Shown: positions 43,045 through 49,990 of the stretch, in pieces
How the letters are laid out: the number at the start of each line of letters is the position of its first letter
Numbering within the stretch: position 1 is the stretch's first letter
From: an uncultured Muribaculaceae bacterium
GTDB lineage: Bacteria; Bacteroidota; Bacteroidia; Bacteroidales; Muribaculaceae
DNA: 63,134 nt
Assembly: GCA_910577465.1 (NCBI GenBank)
Contig: CAJTMM010000005.1
Span: forward strand, 38,442 to 101,575
Direction: 5' to 3'
The notes under the pieces: model-generated
Databases searched by the model: none
What the model saw: only the letters and a program-made list of their open reading frames with translations
Told to the model about the DNA's origin: nothing
Made by a program: the position numbers and the translations under genes

Positions 43045-44051
43045 GACATACTGCTATAATGGCAACGGTTGCCGACCATCGTTGCACACCCGAATTTATC
43101 CGTGCGCTTCATGGCGAAGGCTTGGATGCCGTGCGCATTAATTCAGCGCATGTTACCCCTGAATCAATCCAACGAATGGTGGCAGTGATACGCTCCGTCG
43201 ATTCAGGCATAAAGATTCTTATGGACACCAAGGGACCTGAGATTCGTACCGCTGATGTAGTGGCGCCTATACGTATAAATGCGGGCGATGTGGTGGAGAT
43301 TATCTCGTCGCATTGTCCATGTTCGCCCGGTAGGATATCTGTTATGGTCGATAATCTGCATCAGTTCCTGAGCCAAGGCTGCCATGTGTTGATTGACGAC
43401 GGCGACCTTGAGTTTGAGGTCACGCATATCGACGGCACTGTGGTTTATGCCAAGGCTCTGCGTAGCGGCGAGCTGCAATCGCGTAAGACGGTCAATGTGC
43501 CCGGCGTGGAGATTCCTCCTCTTCCTGCCGTATCGCAGCGCGACCATGAGAATATCTGTGCGGCGCGTCAGGTGGGTATCGACATGATAGCCCATTCGTT
43601 CGTGCGGTCGGCAGACGACGTCGCTGCCTTGCGACGTGAGATTGCCGGTACGGATATAAAATTGTATTCCAAGATTGAATGCCGTGAGGCGATAGCGAAT
43701 TTCGAGGAGATTCTTGCGGCATCCGACGGCATATTGGTGGCGCGTGGCGACCTCGGTACGCAGATTCCCATTCCCGAGATTCCGGCATTGCAATACAGCA
43801 TATTGCGCCGGTGCCGCGAGACGGGCAAACCATCCATTGTTTCCACACAGATACTTCACTCCATGATATCATCCCCCTCTCCCACGCGCGCCGAAGTCAG
43901 CGACATTGCTCTTGCCGTGATGGAAGGTGCCGACACGCTTCTGCTTTGCGGTGAAACTGCTCAGGGCCAGTATCCGTCACAATGTGTGGCAACGATGTGT
44001 CACACCATTGAATCCATAGAATCCCATTCATTACGATGCAAGATAGATTAG
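43041..44051 (+). CDS. pyk: Short pyruvate kinase lacking the C-terminal domain
   Basis: Pyruvate kinase converts phosphoenolpyruvate and ADP to pyruvate and ATP. The 336-residue protein contains the barrel and B domain: LMDTKGPEIRTADV, SKIECREAIANFEEI (catalytic lysine), ILVARGDLGTQIP, and STQILHSMISSPSPTRAEVSDIA. It stops just after LLLCGETAQGQYPSQCV, where normal enzymes (about 470-490 residues) continue into the regulatory C-terminal domain. The usual RLNFSHG at the start reads RINSAHV. The downstream methyltransferase overlaps by 16 bases with no remnant of a lost domain, so this looks like a settled short form. Confidence 0.88.
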   Translation: MRHTAIMATVADHRCTPEFIRALHGEGLDAVRINSAHVTPESIQRMVAVIRSVDSGIKILMDTKGPEIRTADVVAPIRINAGDVVEIISSHCPCSPGRISVMVDNLHQFLSQGCHVLIDDGDLEFEVTHIDGTVVYAKALRSGELQSRKTVNVPGVEIPPLPAVSQRDHENICAARQVGIDMIAHSFVRSADDVAALRREIAGTDIKLYSKIECREAIANFEEILAASDGILVARGDLGTQIPIPEIPALQYSILRRCRETGKPSIVSTQILHSMISSPSPTRAEVSDIALAVMEGADTLLLCGETAQGQYPSQCVATMCHTIESIESHSLRCKID

Positions 44052-44668
44052 ACGATTACATATCTCGGCACATCTCGCCCGAGCCGCCATTGTTGGCAAA
44101 GACCTATCGCGACACTTATGTGCGCCATCTCTACCCCCGTATGTGCTCCGGGCATGTTCAGGGGCGGTGGCTGAAGATGCTTACCGGCATGATCAATCCG
44201 CGTCGGGTGTTGGAACTCGGCACCTTCACCGGCTATTCCGCGCTGTGCATAGCCGAGGGTATGTGTCCTGAAGCGCATCTGCACACGGTGGAGATTGACG
44301 ATGAGATGGAGGATGAACTGCTGGAGCGGTTTGCCGCTTCACCATGGGCCGACAGGATACATCTGCACATAGGCGATGCCACGGAGGTGATACCTACCCT
44401 TGCCGAGGAGTGGGATATGGTGTTCATCGATGCCAATAAGCGCCATTATGCCAAATATTACGAACTGGTATTCCCCCGTGTGAGGAAAGGTGGCTACATT
44501 ATTGCCGACAATACCCTGTGGGATGGTAAGGTAGCTGAATGTCCGCAGCCCACGGATGCCCAGTCTGTGGGTATTATGGAATTCAACGATATGGTGGCAC
44601 GGGATTCGCGTGTGGAGGTGTCGATACTTCCTTTGCGCGACGGATTGACCATCATACACAAACTCTGA
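44036..44668 (+). CDS. SAM-dependent O-methyltransferase
   Basis: The 210-residue protein has the class I motif VLELGTFTGYSALCIAEG, HTVEIDDEMED, and MVFIDANKRHYAKYYELVFP followed by GGYIIADNTLWDGKV, typical of the COMT/YrrM-type O-methyltransferase family. The metal-binding Asp and Asn residues are present in FIDANK and ADNTLW. The acceptor is unknown. It overlaps the pyk 3' end by 16 bases and is the last gene of the operon; its stop abuts the convergent permease stop. Confidence 0.92.
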   Translation: MQDRLDDYISRHISPEPPLLAKTYRDTYVRHLYPRMCSGHVQGRWLKMLTGMINPRRVLELGTFTGYSALCIAEGMCPEAHLHTVEIDDEMEDELLERFAASPWADRIHLHIGDATEVIPTLAEEWDMVFIDANKRHYAKYYELVFPRVRKGGYIIADNTLWDGKVAECPQPTDAQSVGIMEFNDMVARDSRVEVSILPLRDGLTIIHKL

Positions 44669-45904
44669 CTACCGTACCCTAAGGTTTGCGGAATTTATGC
44701 GCGATGTGACTGCGCTGATTACCAATCCGGTAAGCACAACCAATAGCAGTACCACGCACAGATCTGCGGGAGCTACGCGTACCGGATATTCCGTTATGGA
44801 CAGTTGCGAAGGGTCGCCACTGAGTTTTATGAACCCGCCCCATTGCTGTGCCAGACATAGTGCCACGCCCATTATCACACCTGATACTCCTCCTACAAGT
44901 GATATCAACCACCCCTCCCATACGAATATCCGGCGTATCATTCCCTGAGGTGCTCCCAATGCCTTGAGTGTTACCATGTTGTCCGATTTCTCGATTATGA
45001 GCATCGACAAGGTGGAGATTACATTGAACGATGCTATTACGAGTATGAATGCCAGCATCAGAAACGTAATCCATTTTTCTATTTCAATCATCTTGAATGA
45101 TTGTTCCTCCTGTTGCAGCCGGGTGAGTACATTGTAGTCCTGTCCCAATGCCGCTGATATTGCCGCGGCGGCTGTGCGCTCATCCACCCCATCCTGCAGT
45201 GCCACCTCTATAGCCGAAGCCTCGGTGGTGTAATCCAGCAGATGCCGGGCTACATCCATCGGCACTATCACCGTGGATGCGTCATGGTCATTCTCCTCCA
45301 CCATGTACACTCCACCTACCAGCAGACTGTCGCTGCGGAATGCCGCCATCGGATTTGCCGGATTTATATTGCCGCGGCGGCGTGGTGCATATATGGCGAG
45401 TACATCGTCAAACTCCGGTCTTGCCACCAACTTCATGGCTGTGCCCACGCTCAATGTGGCATAATTGTATATTCCGTCATTTTGTATGTACATGCCGTCG
45501 ATTATGGTGCGGGCTATACCGGTGACGGAATCGTAATCCGAAGGCACTCCTTTCAGTTGTATCGGCATCTGACGGTTGCGGAACATGGCCAGCGCCTGGT
45601 CCTCAATGGTAGCAGCGGCATGTCTCACCTCAGCCATGGATATTAATGTCTCGGCGAGCGAGTCGGCTGACTGTATGATTTTTCCGCTGCGGGGCACTAT
45701 CTTTATCTGCGGATCTACGATTGACAGACGTGAATAGGCAAGGTCACTGAATCCGTTGAACACCGACAGTACGCACACTATAGCCATAGAAGCCACCGCC
45801 ACGCCGGCGATGGATATTATGGATATCACATTCACCGCGTTGCTGCTCTTTTTTGAGAACAGATAGCGCAATGCTATGCGCAACGAGACCATACTTCTAT
45901 GCAC
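44669..45904 (-). CDS. ABC transporter permease of the LolC/LolE (FtsX-like) type
   Basis: The 411-residue inner-membrane protein has one N-terminal helix, preceded by LRIALRYLFSKKSSNAVNVIS, the conserved start of LolC/E proteins. A large periplasmic domain follows, and then three C-terminal helices with the FtsX-type segment NMVTLKALGAPQGMIRRIF. LolCDE extracts lipoproteins from the inner membrane. The ATPase gene is not in the window. It follows rbfA by 57 bases on the same strand. A second in-frame ATG lies four codons into the gene. Confidence 0.88.
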   Translation of the reverse strand: MHRSMVSLRIALRYLFSKKSSNAVNVISIISIAGVAVASMAIVCVLSVFNGFSDLAYSRLSIVDPQIKIVPRSGKIIQSADSLAETLISMAEVRHAAATIEDQALAMFRNRQMPIQLKGVPSDYDSVTGIARTIIDGMYIQNDGIYNYATLSVGTAMKLVARPEFDDVLAIYAPRRRGNINPANPMAAFRSDSLLVGGVYMVEENDHDASTVIVPMDVARHLLDYTTEASAIEVALQDGVDERTAAAAISAALGQDYNVLTRLQQEEQSFKMIEIEKWITFLMLAFILVIASFNVISTLSMLIIEKSDNMVTLKALGAPQGMIRRIFVWEGWLISLVGGVSGVIMGVALCLAQQWGGFIKLSGDPSQLSITEYPVRVAPADLCVVLLLVVLTGLVISAVTSRINSANLRVR

Positions 45905-45961
45905 TGATATTTCTAAGGTTACTGATGGGTGTGATGATGGGTATCGTGTAGCCGCCGTGTG

Positions 45962-46327
45962 CTATTCGGCATCGTCGGCTTCAGGCAGCTCTTTGGTGCC
46001 TAACAGATTGTCTATGTTTTCTATGTAGTCCAGGGAGTCATCGAGATAGAACGAGAGTTCCGGCGTTTTCCTCAGTTGGTGACGTACTATCTGGGCGAGT
46101 TCATACCGGATGGTCTTTGCGCTCTTGTTGATGCTCTCTATCATTTCAGGAGCTTTGGCTGATGGGAATACCGAAAGGTATGCCTTCGCTGTACTCAAAT
46201 CGGGCGAAACCCTTACGGCGCTTACCGATACGAGCACACCATGAGTTTTGGCTGTCTGACGGCGGAATATCTCACTTAGCTCCTTCTGAATCAATCTGGC
46301 TATTTTTGCTTGACGGGTAGTTTCCAT
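45962..46327 (-). CDS. rbfA: Ribosome-binding factor A
   Basis: RbfA helps mature the 30S subunit and 16S rRNA 5' end. The 121-residue protein has the KH-like fold pattern: RQAKIARLIQKELSEIF at the start, VSAVRVSPDLSTAKAYLSVF, IRYELAQIVRHQLRKTPELSF with the characteristic LRKTPELSFYLD, and an acidic tail. It is first in an rbfA-permease operon. Confidence 0.95.
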   Translation of the reverse strand: METTRQAKIARLIQKELSEIFRRQTAKTHGVLVSVSAVRVSPDLSTAKAYLSVFPSAKAPEMIESINKSAKTIRYELAQIVRHQLRKTPELSFYLDDSLDYIENIDNLLGTKELPEADDAE

Positions 46328-46383
46328 AATTATGATGTTTTTTGCTTTCCATTATATAACACATGGAAAAAGCTCTTGGCTCA

Positions 46384-46391
46384 CAAAGTTA
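46384..46391 (-). promoter_or_regulatory. -7 element for rbfA
   Basis: On the minus strand TAACTTTG (46391-46384) matches TAnnTTTG exactly, 56 bases before the rbfA start. No -33 box is seen. Confidence 0.4.
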
Positions 46392-46441
46392 CAATTTTTC
46401 CATGACAATACACCTTCCGGTCATTTCATAAGTGATACAAA

Positions 46442-46472
46442 GACGGCGCAATAGAAGAATCTTTGCGCCGTC
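46442..46472 (-). terminator. Hairpin after the PspC-domain gene
   Basis: GACGGCGCAA (46442-46451) pairs perfectly with TTGCGCCGTC (46463-46472). It is 28 bases past the stop at 46501 on the minus strand. The following T tract is short. Confidence 0.65.
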
Positions 46473-46500
46473 CACGAAGGTTATCCAATTATAAAACCAA

Positions 46501-48135
46501 CTATTTCTTTTCGGGAATCAACTGGAATGATGTGGCGGATAGCCATGTCCCGTCCCAGGCTGTCGATGGACCATTGTTGGTCACACCGTAGGTGAGCGTG
46601 CTGTCGGGGCCGACCTTTATGCCGCTGATTTTTACATACGACCATCCGTATCCGTCGCCGTTATTGGCTTTTGCTATCTTTTTCAGGCGTTTGCGGTTTG
46701 CAGTCATTGTCGTGTCCGCCTCCAGTGCCTTCTTTGCATCCGACCATACCGAACCTCCAATGTTGTCGCAGATGGGTACCGGTGCGCTGAAGCGTTTCCC
46801 GGAGCCGTTTACTGCAAATATCTCGCAACCGTTGCCGTCTGTACGGGCTATGGCTTCAAGGGTGTACGTGCCCGGAGCCACTTTCACATCGCGCACCACT
46901 TCATATACAAAATCTCCGCTGGTTGTCCATGCGTTGAGATATTTAAGGTCTTTGTTGCCGGTATAGTGGCGTCCGCGTGTCATGTACTTCCCGTTGAGAT
47001 TGCGGGCATCAGCCACGCGCCAGCCGCGCGACTCCAGTTCCTTTATCTGCTCCAGTTCTTGTCTGGCAATAAGCATCTCCTTTTCGGTACGGTTGTTTTT
47101 GCGGAACAGGTTCTCGTTGGCATCTATGGTGTAGGCTATGCGCATGAATGCTCCGCTGCACAGCACTACCGATGCCAGCCATACGGTGATGCATGTCCAT
47201 TTCGCGGTAGTTGACATTGGCGACACTCTGTCAGCTACGCGCAGTAGCAGATGTATGCCGGCATACAATGTCAGTGACAGCGCCACTATGAATGATATCA
47301 CCGCACCCCATAGCAGTATCGGTGAGCAGATGGTTTGTATTATGTCCAGTTCGGAGTTGGTTCCGATGGCGGACTTTACCTCGCTGAGTGGTGAGAGCAG
47401 GAACCAGCATAGTCCTACTAAAGTTGCCAATAATACTATTCCACATACCACCATAATTCCTGCGCCGGCTATGTACAGCATCACCTTGACTATGGAGCAT
47501 AGCACCTGGAGCACATTGTCTATTGCCGAACTGCTTTTGACACTGTCCATGGCGTTGCGTGCGTCATTGAGTATCTCGTCACCAAGGCTGTAGGGGTTCA
47601 CCGGGTCTCCTTTCATCTCCAGCCGTTCGGCGGGTGTTGTGGCAGGAGGTATTATTGCCCAGCATATCAGGTATATTATCAGTGCCGTCCCGTATGAACC
47701 AAAGGCAAGAATTATGGCAAGTAGACGCAGCCACATGGGATTTATGTCCAGATAGCATCCGAGCCCCGACATCACACCGCCCAGGAATTTGTGGTCCACA
47801 TCCCTGAACAATCGTTTCCTCGGTTTTCTGTCATCCGGTACAGGTGGGGGCGTAGGTGTATTCTCCCCGGCATCGGCATCCATCTCTTCGGGGTTTCCTA
47901 TGCGGCATATAATCTCCTGCACATCCTCGATAGCCACGGCTTTTGCACCTGTGGCGAGCATTTCGTTCATAAGTTCGGCTATGCGTGCCTCTATGTCGTC
48001 GGCTATCTCATCTCCGCCCTCCTGATTGTGGAAGTAGGCGCGCATGTTGTCGGTGTATCGTTTCAGTAATTCGTAGGCATCCTCATCCATTGGGTAAAGT
48101 GTGCCAAACATGTTGACTGTGATGTTTCTTTTCAT
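46501..48135 (-). CDS. PspC domain membrane protein
   Basis: The 544-residue protein starts with a cytosolic helical region (about 1-85: DAYELLKRYTDNMRAYF, then DDIEARIAELMNEML). A Pro-rich linker and a PspC domain follow, with RDVDHKFLGGVMSGLGCYLD, then WLRLLAIILAFGSYGTALIIYL. More membrane helices come next, and a C-terminal extracytoplasmic domain. PspC proteins link envelope stress to transcription. It is paired with a PadR-type regulator 34 bases upstream, an arrangement common in Bacteroidota and suggesting that PadR controls it. Confidence 0.88.
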   Translation of the reverse strand: MKRNITVNMFGTLYPMDEDAYELLKRYTDNMRAYFHNQEGGDEIADDIEARIAELMNEMLATGAKAVAIEDVQEIICRIGNPEEMDADAGENTPTPPPVPDDRKPRKRLFRDVDHKFLGGVMSGLGCYLDINPMWLRLLAIILAFGSYGTALIIYLICWAIIPPATTPAERLEMKGDPVNPYSLGDEILNDARNAMDSVKSSSAIDNVLQVLCSIVKVMLYIAGAGIMVVCGIVLLATLVGLCWFLLSPLSEVKSAIGTNSELDIIQTICSPILLWGAVISFIVALSLTLYAGIHLLLRVADRVSPMSTTAKWTCITVWLASVVLCSGAFMRIAYTIDANENLFRKNNRTEKEMLIARQELEQIKELESRGWRVADARNLNGKYMTRGRHYTGNKDLKYLNAWTTSGDFVYEVVRDVKVAPGTYTLEAIARTDGNGCEIFAVNGSGKRFSAPVPICDNIGGSVWSDAKKALEADTTMTANRKRLKKIAKANNGDGYGWSYVKISGIKVGPDSTLTYGVTNNGPSTAWDGTWLSATSFQLIPEKK

Positions 48136-48169
48136 GATTCAAATCCTGTGTTGTACAAAAAATTGTGTG

Positions 48170-48493
48170 TTATTGTTTTATAAGGTTCACCGTAGTGACC
48201 AGTGCGCCCCAGGCTGCGTCGAGCTGGGTCAGGAATTCCTCTCCGTCAGAGGTGAGGGTGTAGTACTTGCGGGGTGGACCTTGGGTGGACTCGCGCCACT
48301 CATATCCCAGTAGCCCGTCATTTTTCAGGCGTGTGAGCAGTGGATATAAGGTTCCTTCCACCACTATCAGCTCTGCCGCTTTCAGGCGCACTATTATGTC
48401 GGAGGCGTAGCATGCTTCTTTTCTTAGCAGAAGCATCACGCAATACTCCAGCATCCCCTTGCGCATTTGTGATTTGGCATTATCCACATTCAT
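48170..48493 (-). CDS. PadR family transcriptional regulator
   Basis: The 107-residue protein is a winged-helix repressor, with QMRKGMLEYCVMLLLRKEACYA at the start, ELIVVEGTLYPLLTRLKNDGLL as recognition helix and wing, and GPPRKYYTLTSDGEEFL. This is PadR subfamily 2 in size. It is first in the padR-pspC operon and probably autoregulates it. The promoter region (48535-48566) overlaps an imperfect AT-rich palindrome around TATGTATAATTATTGTAC that may be its operator. Confidence 0.92.
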   Translation of the reverse strand: MNVDNAKSQMRKGMLEYCVMLLLRKEACYASDIIVRLKAAELIVVEGTLYPLLTRLKNDGLLGYEWRESTQGPPRKYYTLTSDGEEFLTQLDAAWGALVTTVNLIKQ

Positions 48494-48534
48494 ATTCGGG
48501 AATCGTTTTGGTGATTATTTTACAACTTATGCCG

Positions 48535-48566
48535 CAAAAGTATGTATAATTATTGTACTATGCAAT
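48535..48566 (-). promoter_or_regulatory. Promoter for padR-pspC
   Basis: On the minus strand: ATTG (48566-48563, one mismatch to TTTG), 20 bases, TACTTTTG (48542-48535). It lies 41 bases before the padR start. Confidence 0.5.
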
Positions 48567-48597
48567 ACAAGGTACTATATTTTTATTGATGGGGTTG

Positions 48598-48628
48598 AAA
48601 AAAAGCGCACCCTCGACAAAGGTGCGCT
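48598..48628 (-). terminator. Terminator after the secreted nuclease gene
   Basis: On the minus strand AGCGCACC (48628-48621) pairs with GGTGCGCT (48611-48604) and is followed by seven T residues. It lies 29 bases past the stop at 48657. Confidence 0.85.
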
Positions 48629-48656
48629 CTCTGTTATGCGATATTTTTCGGTGCGG

Positions 48657-49685
48657 TTACTTCTCTTTGAGCAGGAATATCTCGGTGGGGAAGTGGTCGG
48701 AATAGCCGTTTAGCCATACACCGCCGGAGTGTGTGCGCAAGGGGTAGCCTTGACGTGATCCTTCAGTATCTTTCAGGAAATCGAAGTTGTTGACCTGGCA
48801 TTTCCAGTATCTCAAACCTTTGGCATGTTCTTTGAGCAGGTTGCCGCTTATTATGATTTGGTCAAATAGGTTCCAGGAGCCTTTGTAGGCGAGGGTGCCT
48901 ATACCGTCGTCAAGCATCTTCCACCATGGGTTGTAAAATCCGTGGGGTGCCACATCCTTAGCGTTTTTCTTGGCGTCGAGTACCTTGGCGCATGATTTGT
49001 CCTGTGGGTCGTCGTTAAGGTCGCCCATTATTATCACACCCATGTTGGGGTTTACCTGCCACAATGAGTCGGCGATATGCTTTGAGAGTGCGGCTGCGGC
49101 TTCGCGGCTTGGCGATGACTGTTCCTGTCCGCCCAAACGCGAGGGCCAGTGGTTCACGATTACGGCTACGGTATCGCCCCCCATCATTCCTACCACGCAC
49201 ATCTGGTCGCGGGTGGGATAGCCTATGTCAAGACGGTGGTTGGTCACGTTGATTAAGCGGAAGAAACGCGGGTTGTAGAGCAGACCCACATCCACGCCGC
49301 GGCGGTCGGGAGAGTCATGGTGTACCACTTGAAGCATCCATTTCTTTATGGGGGCGGCTTTTACCAAGTCGTCCAGTACCGATTTGTTCTCGATTTCCGA
49401 AACACCTATCACCGCCGGACCCATTGGGGTGGTCTGGGTGGTCATGTGGGCTATTGCGGTAGCGAGATTGTTGATTTTGTTCCAGTATTTCTTGCTTCCC
49501 CATTGGTTCTTGCCGTCGGGTGTGAATTCCAGGTCGCGGCCAAGCGGATTGTTGGGAATGGTGTCGAACAGGTTTTCAAGATTGTAGAATGCCACACCAA
49601 ACGATTGGTATTGGCGGTTGCCCTGTGCGAATATTGCCGATGATACGGCGACGCAAGCCAAGATGAATAGACAAAAACGTTTCAT
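48657..49685 (-). CDS. Secreted endonuclease/exonuclease/phosphatase family protein
   Basis: The 342-residue protein has a signal peptide (RFCLFILACVAVSSAIFAQ). An EEP fold follows, with catalytic motifs in order: FYNLENLFDT, GVSEIENKSVLDDLV (metal-binding Glu), DRRGVDVGLLYNP, VNHWPSRLGG, IIMGDLNDDPQD, and YSDHFPTEI at the end. All metal and catalytic positions of the DNase I-like superfamily are present, so it is likely an active phosphodiesterase or phosphatase outside the cytoplasm. NHWPSR is typical of secreted nucleases. It is divergent from the TonB-dependent receptor gene and shares its 305-base upstream region. Confidence 0.9.
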   Translation of the reverse strand: MKRFCLFILACVAVSSAIFAQGNRQYQSFGVAFYNLENLFDTIPNNPLGRDLEFTPDGKNQWGSKKYWNKINNLATAIAHMTTQTTPMGPAVIGVSEIENKSVLDDLVKAAPIKKWMLQVVHHDSPDRRGVDVGLLYNPRFFRLINVTNHRLDIGYPTRDQMCVVGMMGGDTVAVIVNHWPSRLGGQEQSSPSREAAAALSKHIADSLWQVNPNMGVIIMGDLNDDPQDKSCAKVLDAKKNAKDVAPHGFYNPWWKMLDDGIGTLAYKGSWNLFDQIIISGNLLKEHAKGLRYWKCQVNNFDFLKDTEGSRQGYPLRTHSGGVWLNGYSDHFPTEIFLLKEK

Positions 49686-49990
49686 GTATGTAAAAATGAT
49701 TTCTGGTTACAAATTTGCTGTAAATATAGCATATATCTTTCAAACGCGGTGCATCCTCCCGAGGCTTTTTGGATGCGATGTGTTTTTAACATTTACTCCC
49801 TCAAAAAAGTGGGGTTAAAAATCGTTCTATTCCGCTTAAAATGCCTACTTTTGAAAAATAATTAATAAATTACAATAACAGTGAACGCGGTATCCACCCC
49901 GGGATTTGTATTCTTAGGGTGTACGTGTTGTGACGGGTAATGAGTTAAATAGTTTTAAAGTAATAAATTAACCAAAATAATTAACATTTT
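49686..49990. other. 305-base divergent region between nuclease and receptor genes
   Basis: It contains a palindromic CAAATTTG at 49710-49717 (7 of 8 to a minus-strand -7 element for the nuclease gene) and TACTTTTG at 49846-49853 for the receptor gene. An AT-rich leader of about 137 bases follows. No ORF or RNA gene is seen. Confidence 0.5.
49846..49853 (+). promoter_or_regulatory. -7 element for the TonB-dependent receptor operon
   Basis: TACTTTTG matches TAnnTTTG exactly. The -33 position has no clear TTTG. The implied leader is about 137 bases. Confidence 0.45.

Noticed and set aside
48480..48488. A perfect DnaA box TTATCCACA in the padR start region as a second origin
   Set aside because: It is a single copy inside a coding region with no cluster; one chance match per window of this size is unsurprising.
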